DNA from: Sulfitobacter geojensis | Lineage (GTDB): Bacteria; Pseudomonadota; Alphaproteobacteria; Rhodobacterales; Rhodobacteraceae | Length of the DNA: 64,000 nucleotides | Assembly: GCF_000622325.1 (NCBI RefSeq) | Contig: NZ_JASE01000005.1 | Span: 3,410,001-3,474,000, forward strand | Direction of reading: 5' to 3' | In this document: positions 26,497 through 35,192 of the stretch, one piece after another | Position numbering within the stretch: position 1 is the first letter of the stretch | Layout: each line of letters opens with the position of its first letter | The notes under the pieces: model-generated | Told to the model about the DNA's origin: nothing | Databases searched by the model: none | Seen by the model: the letters and a program-made list of their open reading frames with translations, nothing else | Position numbers and translations under genes: made by a program

Positions 26497-27777
26497 ATGA
26501 CGCTGTATCTTATCAACGCCCAGCTGATCGATCCCGAAGCAGGGGACATCATCACAGGCACAGTTCACATTGCGGATGGCAAGATTGCGCAGATCTGCGC
26601 CGCGGATGCCCCCCTGCCAGCAGGGGCAGAAGTGATTGACTGCAAAGGAAAATACCTTGCCCCCGGTATTGTCGACCTGGGTGTGAAAGTCTGCGAGCCC
26701 GGTGAGCGGCACAAAGAAAGCTATCGTTCGGCGGGTTTGGCCGCTGCCGCTGGCGGGGTCACCACCATGATCACGCGCCCCGACACCTCCCCCGCGATCG
26801 ACAGCCCCGAAGTGTTGGAGTTCGTGACCCGCCGCGCCAACGAAGCATCGCCGGTGCATGTCGTGCCCATGGCCGCCCTTACCAAAGGACGGGACGGGCG
26901 TGAAATGACCGAGATCGGGTTCCTGATGGACGCCGGTGCTGCCGCTTTTACCGATTGCGACCATGTGATCACCGACACCAAGGTATTTGCCCGCGCCCTC
27001 ACCTATGCCCGCAGTCTTGGCGCGCTTGTCATTGCCCATCCGCAGGAACCGGTCCTAAGCGCCGGTGCGGCCACGACGTCTGGCAAATTCGCCTCCCTGC
27101 GCGGTTTGCCCGCCGTGTCACCTATGGCCGAACGCATGGGGCTGGATCGCGATATTGCCCTGATCGAAATGACCGGTGCCAGATATCACGCCGACCAGAT
27201 CACAACAGCGCGCGCTCTACCGGCGCTTGCGCGGGCGAAAGCCAACGGGTTGGATATTACCGCTGGTGTCGGCATCCACCACCTGACGTTGAATGCGCTG
27301 GATGTCGCGGACTACCGGACGTTTTTCAAACTGAAACCACCCTTGCGTGACGAGGATGACAGGATCGCGGTGGCCGAAGCGGTGGCAAGCGGGTTGATCG
27401 ATATCATCTGTTCCATGCACACCCCGCAGGACGAAGAATCCAAACGCCTGCCGTTCGAGGAAGCTGCATCGGGCGCGGTTGGCCTTGAGACCCTGCTGCC
27501 CGCGGCCTTGCGTCTGGTGCATGCCGATCTGATGGACTTGCCGACACTTTGGCGCGCGATGTCCTTCAACCCCGCCAAACGGCTTGGCCTGCCCGGCGGT
27601 CGTATGGCCGAAGGGGCCCCCGCCGATCTGGTGCTATTTGACGCAAACGCGCCTTTTGTGATGGACCGCGCAACACTGCGGTCAAAATCGCGCAACACGC
27701 CGTTTGACGGGATGCGGATGCAAGGTAAGGTGCTTAGAACCTTTGTTTCCGGAACCTGCGTATTTGAGGGGCACTGA
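26497..27777 (+). CDS. pyrC: Dihydroorotase homologue, probably non-catalytic (PyrC')
   Basis: This 426-residue amidohydrolase-fold protein is in the type I dihydroorotase family by length and order of blocks (APGIVDL, EPGERHKE, GGVTT, GIHHLTL, FNPAKRLGLP). Key residues are missing: the DxHVH metal site reads D60-L-G-V-K64, and the catalytic DHAP reads M307-H-T-P. Asp153, His181 and His261/262 remain. Pseudomonas PyrC' is a known non-catalytic paralogue needed for assembly of aspartate carbamoyltransferase; the neighbouring pyrB suggests the same role here. An active dihydroorotase should be encoded elsewhere. The stop overlaps plsY (TGATG). Confidence 0.9.
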   Translation: MTLYLINAQLIDPEAGDIITGTVHIADGKIAQICAADAPLPAGAEVIDCKGKYLAPGIVDLGVKVCEPGERHKESYRSAGLAAAAGGVTTMITRPDTSPAIDSPEVLEFVTRRANEASPVHVVPMAALTKGRDGREMTEIGFLMDAGAAAFTDCDHVITDTKVFARALTYARSLGALVIAHPQEPVLSAGAATTSGKFASLRGLPAVSPMAERMGLDRDIALIEMTGARYHADQITTARALPALARAKANGLDITAGVGIHHLTLNALDVADYRTFFKLKPPLRDEDDRIAVAEAVASGLIDIICSMHTPQDEESKRLPFEEAASGAVGLETLLPAALRLVHADLMDLPTLWRAMSFNPAKRLGLPGGRMAEGAPADLVLFDANAPFVMDRATLRSKSRNTPFDGMRMQGKVLRTFVSGTCVFEGH

Positions 27778-28382
27778 TGCCGCCAATTGATTCTTCCCCC
27801 GTCATCCTGATCCTGTGGGCCGTTTTGGGCTATATCGCCGGTTCGATCCCTTTTGGCATGGTGCTTGCCCGTCTGATGGGCTTGGGCAACCTGCGCGATA
27901 TCGGGTCGGGCAATATCGGGGCCACCAATGTCCTGCGCACCGGTAACAAAAAGGCCGCCGCGCTGACGTTGTTGTTTGATGCAGCAAAAGGTGCCGTTGT
28001 GGTGTTGCTGGCGCGCGCGCTTGCGGGCGAAGCGGCAGCGCAGCTTGCCGCCCTTGCTGCGATGTTGGGACATTGTTTTCCGGTTTGGTTGAAATTCAAC
28101 GGCGGCAAAGGTGTCGCGACATTTCTTGGCATCATGCTGGCGCTGGCATGGCCCGTCGGGATCGGCTGCTGTCTGGCATGGCTGGTCGCGGTTGCCACCA
28201 CACGGGTGTCGTCGATGGGCGCACTCGCCGCAGCATCAGTGTCAACGATGCTGCTGGTGATCCTGAACTTTGGCTACATGCTGATGCTGGGGATCGCGTT
28301 GACCCTGTTACTGTTCGTGCGCCATCGCGCTAATATCCACCGGATCAAAGCGGGCACCGAACCCAAAATCGGGCAAAAGTAG
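27777..28382 (+). CDS. plsY: Acyl-phosphate glycerol-3-phosphate acyltransferase PlsY
   Basis: This 201-residue inner-membrane enzyme acylates glycerol-3-phosphate at sn-1 using acyl-phosphate, starting phospholipid synthesis. Conserved loops are visible: AGSIPFGMVLARLMG, IGSGNIGATNVLR and FNGGKGVATFLG. About five helices. Its ATG overlaps the upstream stop codon, so it is coupled to the pyrC-like gene. It is the last plus-strand gene before a 148-base gap that holds only a weak CGCGCC/GGCGCG hairpin at 28387-28405. Confidence 0.95.
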   Translation: MPPIDSSPVILILWAVLGYIAGSIPFGMVLARLMGLGNLRDIGSGNIGATNVLRTGNKKAAALTLLFDAAKGAVVVLLARALAGEAAAQLAALAAMLGHCFPVWLKFNGGKGVATFLGIMLALAWPVGIGCCLAWLVAVATTRVSSMGALAAASVSTMLLVILNFGYMLMLGIALTLLLFVRHRANIHRIKAGTEPKIGQK

Positions 28383-28530
28383 TGACCGCGCCCTATGCAG
28401 GCGCGAAACGCTGTTTCGAGGGTTTCTTCGCAATTTTGTTTGGGCAACCGCGCTCAAGGTTCTGACTGCCAAAATCGACTGACCGGCAGGCGCAGCCGTG
28501 AAAACACCGCTGCTCTGCCGGAACGATCCC

Positions 28531-29901
28531 TTAATAGCTGTAATCAGCGTAAATCTGGCTGATGTCGCCGTTCCACTTGCCGTGGTAATCGTCCAGCATT
28601 TCGTCGGCAGGCACTTTGCCCGTCTCAACGCTTTCTTTCAGCGCATTCAGGAAATGGGTTTCATCGGGCACCATCCCACCGGCACCTGCCTTGGCGCGGG
28701 CTTTCAGGCCCGCTTCGGACAGGGCGAGGGTTTCGCGGGCGATGTCGTGCATGTTAATGCCCGTGACCTTGGCCTGCAACCCGTCAACCGACGCGGCGGT
28801 GCGCAGGGCATCAAGCTGTGCAGGGGTCCAGTTCTTGACCAGATCCCACGCGCCATCCAGCGCGTCCTGATCATACATCAGGCCGACCCAGAACGCGGGC
28901 AAGGCGCACAGACGTCGCCAAGGACCGCCATCCGCACCGCGCATTTCGATGAATTTTTTCGCCCGTGCTTCGGGGAAGGCTGTGGTCAGGTGGTCGGCCC
29001 AATCGCTAAGGGTCGGCATCTCTCCGGGAAGGGCCGGCAATTTGCCCTGCATAAAGTCGCGGAACGACATGCCAAGTGCATCAATATATTTGCCATCGCG
29101 GTAGACGAAATACATCGGCACATCGAGCGCATATTGCACCCAGCGTTCAAACCCGAAGCCGTCTTCGAACACAAACGGCAGTGTGCCCGTGCGTGCCGCA
29201 TCCAGATTGCGCCACACCATCGAGCGCAGTGATTTATAGCCGTTGGGCTTGCCCTCAAAAAACGGCGAGTTCGCAAACAGCGCGGTCGCCACAGATTGCA
29301 GCGCAATTGCAACGCGCATCTTCTGAACCATGTCGGCCTCTGACCCGAAGTCGAGGTTCACTTGAACCGTGCAAGTCCGGCGCATCATCACGCGGCCCAT
29401 GGACCCGACGCGGCCCATGTAATCGTTCATCAGTTTGTAACGCCCCTTGGGCATCAAATCCATCTGCTCGTGCGTCCAGTCGGGCGCAGCACCAAGGCCG
29501 ATCCAGCCTACACCGATCTCGTCCGCCACATCCTGCACTTCGCGCAGGTGGGTGTTCACCTCATCACAGGTTTCGTGAATCGTTTCGACCGGTGCGCCTG
29601 AAAGCTCAAGCTGCCCGCCCGGTTCAAGCGATACATTCGCCCCGTCTTTTTCAAGGCCGATCAACTTGCCGCCCTCTTCGACTGGTGCCCAGTTGTGGCG
29701 GTCGCGCAGACCTTCCAACATCACGCGGATCGAACGGTCGCCCTCATAGGGCAGCGGTTTCAACGTGTCTTTGCAATAGCCGAACTTCTCGTGCTCGGTG
29801 CCGATGCGCCAGTCGGCCTTGGGCTTACAGCCCTCCGCCAGATATTCGGCAAGCTGTTCGTGACGCTCGATCGGGCCTCCGCCTGATTGTGGAATAGACA
29901 T
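28531..29901 (-). CDS. gshA: Glutamate-cysteine ligase, plant/alphaproteobacterial type
   Basis: This 456-residue enzyme makes gamma-glutamylcysteine, the first step of glutathione synthesis. The family (GCS2) blocks are seen: WRIGTEHEKFGY near residue 36, ANVSLEPGGQLELSGAP, MPKGRYKLMNDYM, and RRTCTVQVNLDFGSE. Length and start (MSIPQSGGGPIE) match Rhodobacteraceae proteins. The upstream hypothetical gene is 60 bases away. Glutathione is a main redox buffer in this group and complements SoxR-linked stress handling. Confidence 0.95.
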   Translation of the reverse strand: MSIPQSGGGPIERHEQLAEYLAEGCKPKADWRIGTEHEKFGYCKDTLKPLPYEGDRSIRVMLEGLRDRHNWAPVEEGGKLIGLEKDGANVSLEPGGQLELSGAPVETIHETCDEVNTHLREVQDVADEIGVGWIGLGAAPDWTHEQMDLMPKGRYKLMNDYMGRVGSMGRVMMRRTCTVQVNLDFGSEADMVQKMRVAIALQSVATALFANSPFFEGKPNGYKSLRSMVWRNLDAARTGTLPFVFEDGFGFERWVQYALDVPMYFVYRDGKYIDALGMSFRDFMQGKLPALPGEMPTLSDWADHLTTAFPEARAKKFIEMRGADGGPWRRLCALPAFWVGLMYDQDALDGAWDLVKNWTPAQLDALRTAASVDGLQAKVTGINMHDIARETLALSEAGLKARAKAGAGGMVPDETHFLNALKESVETGKVPADEMLDDYHGKWNGDISQIYADYSY

Positions 29902-29962
29902 GGGGAAAGGCTCCGAAATTGGTTAGAATTAGGGAAAGGGATGGTCGGATTTAGCAGGGGTG

Positions 29963-30496
29963 TCAATGGAGCAGTGTACCCGCAGACGGCGTTGTCGCGC
30001 GTTGCCAGATCACAACTGCGCCATGTGGTTCTGCGCGCAATGTATTAAGCATTTTCTCGGTGCGCAGACCGGGAAGTGCGGCGAAAGCATCAAACAGCGC
30101 GTCGGCACCAGCGGCATTGACGGGAATAAGCAGCGGCGGCTGGCCTTGCTGGCTCAGACGCCAATGGGCCGGAAACATGTTGCCCTCAAGCGTCAGCCGG
30201 TCCATTTCGCGCAGCGCCACGGTGCCGCCGGTCAAGGGGCCGAAATAGCTGATCTGCCCTTCATCCACCTGCACAGCCCCCGTGCCGCCATCAGGACCGC
30301 GAAACCGTCCGCGTTGGATGCCAAGCCACGTCAGCACCACACCACCACCAATCGCGCCATATCCTGGCACGGCCAACAGGAATCCCGGCCCCGAAACCAG
30401 CCAAACCCCGAACAAGGTTAGCAAAACACCGGCAAATGCTTCGCGCCAGCGCCAGACAGCCGCTTTTGCTTCAGGGCGAAAAAAGGTCATGCTCAT
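29963..30496 (-). CDS. Small membrane protein of unknown function
   Basis: This 177-residue protein has two hydrophobic helices (about 17-34 and 37-56) followed by a beta-rich soluble domain (VDEGQISYFGPLTGGTVALREMDRLTLEG). The layout resembles the PH-like membrane protein at 25980-26420. The ATG at 30496 overlaps the rsmE stop (ATGA), so the two are translationally coupled. Function unknown. Confidence 0.72.
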   Translation of the reverse strand: MSMTFFRPEAKAAVWRWREAFAGVLLTLFGVWLVSGPGFLLAVPGYGAIGGGVVLTWLGIQRGRFRGPDGGTGAVQVDEGQISYFGPLTGGTVALREMDRLTLEGNMFPAHWRLSQQGQPPLLIPVNAAGADALFDAFAALPGLRTEKMLNTLRAEPHGAVVIWQRATTPSAGTLLH

Positions 30497-31212
30497 GCCC
30501 AATCCCCCAAGGCCTGCTGCCAGATCGTCATCGCCGCAACTGCTGCTGTATCGGCCCGCAAGATGCGCGGCCCCAATGTCACAGCATCGGTAAAATCCGC
30601 TTTATGCAGCTTGGCCCGTTCGCGGTCTGAAAATCCGCCCTCGGGGCCAATCAGGATCGCCCAAGGGCCCGGCACCACTGGCAACCCGGATTGCGCCCCC
30701 GCCAGCGCCTCGTCACAGAACATGATCCGGCGCGAGGTGTCCCAGCTGTCCAGCAACCGGTCGAATTTCACCGCTTCGGCAACTTCGGGCACATATGTGC
30801 CGCCGCATTGCTCTGCTGCTTCGACTGCGTGGGCCTGCAAGCGGTCCCGCTGAACGCGGCCCGAATTGGTAAACTCGGTCATCACAGGCAGAATGCGCGC
30901 GGCCCCCATTTCGGCGGCTTTTTCGACGATAAAATCCGTGCGCGCCTTTTTGATCGGGGCGAACAGCAGCCACACATCCGGCGGCATCCGCAGGGGCCGC
31001 GTCTGTTCGACGCAGTGCAGCGTGCCCGCGCGCTTGCCCGCCTGCACAATTTCAGCCCGCCATTCCCCGTCGACACCGTTGAACAGCAACAGCTGCCCGC
31101 CAACGCTTTGCCGCATCACCCCGAAAAGGTAGTGTGCCTGCCCTTTGTCCAAAGGAACCGATTGCCCAACCCCCAAGGGGTGCTCTACATAAAGTCTGAT
31201 CTTAGCGCTCAT
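30493..31212 (-). CDS. rsmE: 16S rRNA (uracil-1498-N3)-methyltransferase RsmE
   Basis: This 239-residue SPOUT methyltransferase methylates U1498 of 16S rRNA using S-adenosylmethionine. It has an N-terminal PUA-like domain (RLYVEHPL, HYLFGVMRQ) and a C-terminal trefoil knot domain with IGPEGGFSDRE and LGPRILRADTAAVAA. The ATG at 31212 gives the standard start MSAKIRLYVE. Only 11 bases separate it from the divergent ubiA start, so one promoter must lie in the other's coding region. Confidence 0.95.
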   Translation of the reverse strand: MSAKIRLYVEHPLGVGQSVPLDKGQAHYLFGVMRQSVGGQLLLFNGVDGEWRAEIVQAGKRAGTLHCVEQTRPLRMPPDVWLLFAPIKKARTDFIVEKAAEMGAARILPVMTEFTNSGRVQRDRLQAHAVEAAEQCGGTYVPEVAEAVKFDRLLDSWDTSRRIMFCDEALAGAQSGLPVVPGPWAILIGPEGGFSDRERAKLHKADFTDAVTLGPRILRADTAAVAAMTIWQQALGDWA

Positions 31213-31223
31213 GAGACTGATAT

Positions 31224-32186
31224 ATGCAAGAGACACCCACATCACCAGATGCACCTGTCGCAGATGCGCAAACCGACAATTGGGTGGACCGCTATGCCCC
31301 CCCGTTTACGCGCCCCTATCTGCGCCTCAGCAGAGCTGACAGGCCCATTGGCACATGGCTGTTGTTGTTGCCCTGCTGGTGGGGACTGGCGCTGGCGATC
31401 CTTTATGATCAAAGCCCGCGCTGGGAGGATCTGTGGATTTTCATCGGTTGTGGCATCGGTGCGTTTCTGATGCGCGGAGCGGGATGCACCTGGAATGACA
31501 TCACCGACCGCCATATCGACGGTCAGGTCGAACGCACGCGCTCGCGCCCCATTCCGTCGGGTCAGGTCAGCGTTGAAGCGGCTGTCGCGTGGATGGTTAT
31601 CCAGACCCTGCTGGCCGCTGTGATTCTGTTCACCTTCAACACCGCCGCCATCGGGTTGGGGTTTCTGTCGCTGTTGCTGGTAACCATTTATCCCTTTGCC
31701 AAGCGGTTCACGTGGTGGCCGCAGGTGTTTTTGGGCTTGGCGTTCAACTGGGGTGCCCTGCTGGTCTGGACCGCGCATACCGGCATGCTGCATTCGCCGG
31801 CGATCCTGCTTTATGCAGGGGGCATCGCATGGACGCTGTTTTACGATACCATCTATGCCCATCAGGATACCGAAGATGACGCGCTGATCGGCGTGAAATC
31901 GACCGCCCGCCTGTTTGGCGAGGCGTCGCCGCAGTGGTTACGCCGCTTTTTGATGCTTACCGTCGGCCTTTTGGGACTGGCAGTGATCTTTAGCGCCATG
32001 CCCAATGCTTCGATCCTGGCGCTGGTGATTGCACTGGCGGGGCCTTGGGCGATGGGCTGGCATATGGCGTGGCAGCTGCGCGGGCTCGACATCAACAATG
32101 CCGCAAAGATGCTGCAATTGTTTCGCGCCAACCGCGACACAGGCATAATCCCGCTGTTGTTTTTTGCCGCAGCGCTTTTCGTGTGA
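31224..32186 (+). CDS. ubiA: 4-hydroxybenzoate polyprenyltransferase UbiA
   Basis: This 320-residue integral membrane prenyltransferase attaches the polyprenyl tail to 4-hydroxybenzoate in ubiquinone synthesis. The two Asp-rich motifs are clear: NDITDRHID (about residue 91) and YAHQDTEDD (about residue 211), with eight or nine helices. Its quinone product is the acceptor for ETF-QO encoded earlier. Start is ATG at 31224, close to the divergent rsmE. Confidence 0.95.
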   Translation: MQETPTSPDAPVADAQTDNWVDRYAPPFTRPYLRLSRADRPIGTWLLLLPCWWGLALAILYDQSPRWEDLWIFIGCGIGAFLMRGAGCTWNDITDRHIDGQVERTRSRPIPSGQVSVEAAVAWMVIQTLLAAVILFTFNTAAIGLGFLSLLLVTIYPFAKRFTWWPQVFLGLAFNWGALLVWTAHTGMLHSPAILLYAGGIAWTLFYDTIYAHQDTEDDALIGVKSTARLFGEASPQWLRRFLMLTVGLLGLAVIFSAMPNASILALVIALAGPWAMGWHMAWQLRGLDINNAAKMLQLFRANRDTGIIPLLFFAAALFV

Positions 32187-32246
32187 TTGCACCCCCGCCG
32201 CGCGGGGCGTATCAACGACCTAGTTCCAACGGGGTACAACCGATAC

Positions 32247-34148
32247 ATGCGTCTGTCTTCACTGCTTATCATTGCCATGACTTTCTTTGCCGCTGCTGTC
32301 GTGTCGCTTGTGGCGGCCAACTTCAGCGTGAAACTCATTGAAGAATCATCTGAAATCGGGGTCCGCGACGCGCTTGACGACGAAGGCATGACATGGGCCG
32401 AAGTACAGGCCGACGGCCTGCAGGTCACCCTAGCAGGGATCGCCCCCACCGAAGCCGTACGGTTCAAGGCTCTGACCACCGCAGGTTCAATCGTCGATGC
32501 CGCCCGCGTGATCGACCAAATGGAAGTCGAAGCGCAGGCCGCCATCGCACCGCCGCGCTTTTCCGCCGAGGTGCTGCGCAATGACAGCGGCATTTCCATC
32601 ATCGGCCTGATCCCCACCACGTCCGACCGCGAAAGCGCCATCGAACGGTTTTCGGACATTGTCGGCAAGGACAATGTCGCCGATTTTCTGGAACAGGGCG
32701 ATTACCCCGCGCCTGAAGGCTGGGAAGACGCACTGGCCTTTGCCCTGACAGCCATGACGCAACTGCCCCGTGCAAAAGCGTCAATAGAGGCCGGACGCGT
32801 GTCGATCACCGCGATCGCCGACAGCGCGGAAGCCAAGGCCGCGATGGAAAACAAACTAAACCGCAGCGTGCCTCCCAGTGTCGAACTGATGCTGGACATT
32901 GCCGCTCCGCGCCCAGTGTTGACGCCTTTCACCCTGCGTTTCCAAATCGACGAAGAAGGTGCGCGTTTCGACGCCTGCTCCGCTGATACAGACGCGGCGC
33001 GTACCCGTATTCTGGCCGCCGCGACCAAAGCGGGTGTCATCGGCACCGCCCGCTGCACGGTGGGCCTTGGCGTCCCAACACCACGCTGGGCTGACGCCGT
33101 AGAACAAGCCATCAACGCGGTAAAACAACTTGAGGGCGGGTCGGTCACTTTTGCCGACGCAGACATTACACTGGTCGCATTGGCCGGCAGCGATCAGGCC
33201 AATTTTGACCGGGTGGTTGGCGAGCTGGAGAACAGCCTGCCCGATGTGTTCGCCCTGCATTCAAAACTGCCCAAAGTGCTGGACCCCAACGAAGGCCCGC
33301 CCGAATTCACCGCCACCCTCAGCCCCGAAGGTCAGGTGCAACTGCGCGGCCGTGTCGTCGACGTGTCGATGCGCGAACTTGCCGAAAGCTATGCCAAGGC
33401 GCGGTTTGGATCTGACAAGGTCTATACCGCCGCTCGCGTTGCCGAAAACCTGCCCGCCGATTGGGCCCCGCGCGTTCTGACCGGTCTTGAGGCGCTTGCG
33501 GGTCTGAGCAATGGGTCGGTTACCGTAACGCCGACCGGTCTGTCCGTCACAGGCAATACCGGCAACCCCGACGCCAGCTCTGAAATCGCGGCGATGCTGG
33601 CGGGAAAACTGGGCGAAGGATCCGAATACGACATCGACGTCACCTATCAGGAAAAACTGGATCCAGTTCTGGGTCTGCCCAGCCCCGATCAATGCGAAGC
33701 AGAGATTGGCGAAGTCCTGAAAACCGGCAAGATCAACTTTGAACCGGGGTCGGCCACCATCGACGCCTCGGCACTTGGCATCATGGACGAAATCGCGGAA
33801 ATTCTGAAACGATGCGGTGATATTCCATTGGAAATCCAAGGCTATACCGACAGTCAGGGCCGCGAGGAAATGAACCTCGCCCTCAGCGAAAGCCGTGCCC
33901 AATCGGTTCTAAACGAACTGCGCGCCCGTCAGGTTCTGACCGGCACATTTACCGCCAAAGGCTTTGGCGAAGAGAACGCGATCGCCGACAACAGCACCGA
34001 AGCCGGCCGCGAAGCGAACCGCCGCATCGAATTCCGCCTGATCCGTCCGAATACTGTTGCAACACCAGAGCAAACAACGCTGGAATCTATCGCGCAATCA
34101 GGCGATACAGACGGCGAAACGACAGAGCAGGGCAGCGCAGATGAGTAG
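32247..34148 (+). CDS. OmpA-family envelope protein with repeated BON-like domains
   Basis: This 633-residue protein has an N-terminal membrane helix (about 1-24), about 490 residues of BON-like repeats and a C-terminal OmpA/MotB peptidoglycan-binding domain (INFEPGSATID, IQGYTDSQG, SESRAQSV, NRRIEFRL). Three internal repeats are recognisable, each starting WxxA/V: WEDALAFAL, WADAVEQAI and WAPRVLTGL, each followed by a glycine/valine strand. The general plan recalls mycobacterial OmpATb, where BON domains precede OmpA. It could anchor the envelope to peptidoglycan. It shares a stop/start overlap with the next gene. Start ATG at 32247 chosen to fit the membrane helix. Confidence 0.85.
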   Translation: MRLSSLLIIAMTFFAAAVVSLVAANFSVKLIEESSEIGVRDALDDEGMTWAEVQADGLQVTLAGIAPTEAVRFKALTTAGSIVDAARVIDQMEVEAQAAIAPPRFSAEVLRNDSGISIIGLIPTTSDRESAIERFSDIVGKDNVADFLEQGDYPAPEGWEDALAFALTAMTQLPRAKASIEAGRVSITAIADSAEAKAAMENKLNRSVPPSVELMLDIAAPRPVLTPFTLRFQIDEEGARFDACSADTDAARTRILAAATKAGVIGTARCTVGLGVPTPRWADAVEQAINAVKQLEGGSVTFADADITLVALAGSDQANFDRVVGELENSLPDVFALHSKLPKVLDPNEGPPEFTATLSPEGQVQLRGRVVDVSMRELAESYAKARFGSDKVYTAARVAENLPADWAPRVLTGLEALAGLSNGSVTVTPTGLSVTGNTGNPDASSEIAAMLAGKLGEGSEYDIDVTYQEKLDPVLGLPSPDQCEAEIGEVLKTGKINFEPGSATIDASALGIMDEIAEILKRCGDIPLEIQGYTDSQGREEMNLALSESRAQSVLNELRARQVLTGTFTAKGFGEENAIADNSTEAGREANRRIEFRLIRPNTVATPEQTTLESIAQSGDTDGETTEQGSADE

Positions 34149-34494
34149 AACCGAATTCGTCCTCGCGACGGCAATTATCCTATTTGTTGCCTTCTGTCTG
34201 GGGTGGTTCGCCAACTGGTTGCTGCACCGCTTTACCCGCGTCGCCGCGGGCGATGTGGCCCAGCTTGACCGGATGAGTCAGGAACTCCACGAAGCGGAAG
34301 AAACCCGCGATCAGGCGATCACCTATCTGCAACAACGCGAGGCAGAGCTGACCAACCAGCTGGCCCAGACCGAAGCAGAGCTTGGTGCCGCCATGGAAGG
34401 TCTGCGCGATGCCCGTCGTGAGGCCGAAGAGCTGCGCGGTTATATCGAAAAACAGTCCGCCCCCGCCGGCGAAGTCTTTTCAAGCAAACGCTAG
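34141..34494 (+). CDS. Single-helix coiled-coil membrane protein
   Basis: This 117-residue protein starts at ATG 34141, inside the end of the OmpA-type gene (8-base overlap). One membrane helix spans about 6-27, followed by a long charged coiled coil (about 38-108; LDRMSQELHEAEETRDQ, LQQREAELTNQLAQTEAEL). It likely works with its coupled OmpA-type partner in the envelope. No named family recognised. Confidence 0.82.
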   Translation: MSRTEFVLATAIILFVAFCLGWFANWLLHRFTRVAAGDVAQLDRMSQELHEAEETRDQAITYLQQREAELTNQLAQTEAELGAAMEGLRDARREAEELRGYIEKQSAPAGEVFSSKR

Positions 34495-34499
34495 GCCAG

Positions 34500-34943
34500 C
34501 TACCAACGCTTCAAGGCATCCTCGTCAACAGCTTTCGACGCAACCCAATCCGCGCCCGCTGCTGTAATCTCGCGCTTCCAGAACGGTGCGCGTGACTTCA
34601 GGTAGTCCATCAGGAACTCCGCCCCTTCAAAGGCGCTTTTACGGTGGCGCGCTGCGGTGGCCACCATCATGATCATTTCACCGGGCAACAAACGCCCATA
34701 GCGGTGAATAACAAGCGCATCACCCAATTCAAAACGCGTGACCGCTTGCGTCGCAATTTCGCTTAACGCCGCTTCGGTCATACCGGGGTAATGCTCGATC
34801 TCCATGGCTTCCAAAGGATCATCGGGCAAATCGCGCACCACACCGGTGAACGTCACAATCGCACCCATGTCCTTGCGCCCGCTGGCAAATGCGGCGCTTT
34901 CGGCCCCCAGATCAAAGGGCTGTTCCTGCACTGAAATCCGCAT
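34500..34943 (-). CDS. moaE: Molybdopterin synthase catalytic subunit MoaE
   Basis: This 147-residue large subunit of molybdopterin synthase converts cyclic pyranopterin monophosphate to molybdopterin. Seen: GAIVTFTGVVRD, EIEHYPGMTE and RHRKSAFEGAEFLMDYLK with the active-site Lys residues, then PFWKRE. It is directly downstream of moaD (3 bases apart), the sulfur-carrier partner. Confidence 0.95.
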   Translation of the reverse strand: MRISVQEQPFDLGAESAAFASGRKDMGAIVTFTGVVRDLPDDPLEAMEIEHYPGMTEAALSEIATQAVTRFELGDALVIHRYGRLLPGEMIMMVATAARHRKSAFEGAEFLMDYLKSRAPFWKREITAAGADWVASKAVDEDALKRW

Positions 34944-34946
34944 GTG

Positions 34947-35192
34947 TCAGCCGCCCGTCATCGGGGGAAAAAACGCAACCTCGCGTGCGCCTGCAAGCGG
35001 GGCATCGAAATCCGTCAACTTTTGATCAACCGCCACCCTCAGCGCTGAAATATCCGAAAACGCCATCGCATAGCGTTCTTCACGCGCCTTCAATTCCGCG
35101 ACCAATCCGGCCACAGTCGATGCCTCTGTCTCGATGGTCTCGCGCGGCAAACCGATGCGTTCACGCACCCAGGCGAAATACAAGATATCCAT
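34947..35192 (-). CDS. moaD: Molybdopterin synthase sulfur carrier subunit MoaD
   Basis: This 81-residue ubiquitin-like protein ends in the Gly-Gly tail (PPMTGG) that becomes a thiocarboxylate. It starts on the last base of the pgsA stop (TGATG). With moaE, moaB and the main mob/moe operon it gives most late steps of cofactor synthesis within this window; moaA and moaC are not seen. Confidence 0.94.
   Translation of the reverse strand: MDILYFAWVRERIGLPRETIETEASTVAGLVAELKAREERYAMAFSDISALRVAVDQKLTDFDAPLAGAREVAFFPPMTGG

Noticed and set aside
28383-28530. Terminator after plsY
   Set aside because: The CGCGCC/GGCGCG hairpin is short and no T run follows on either strand.
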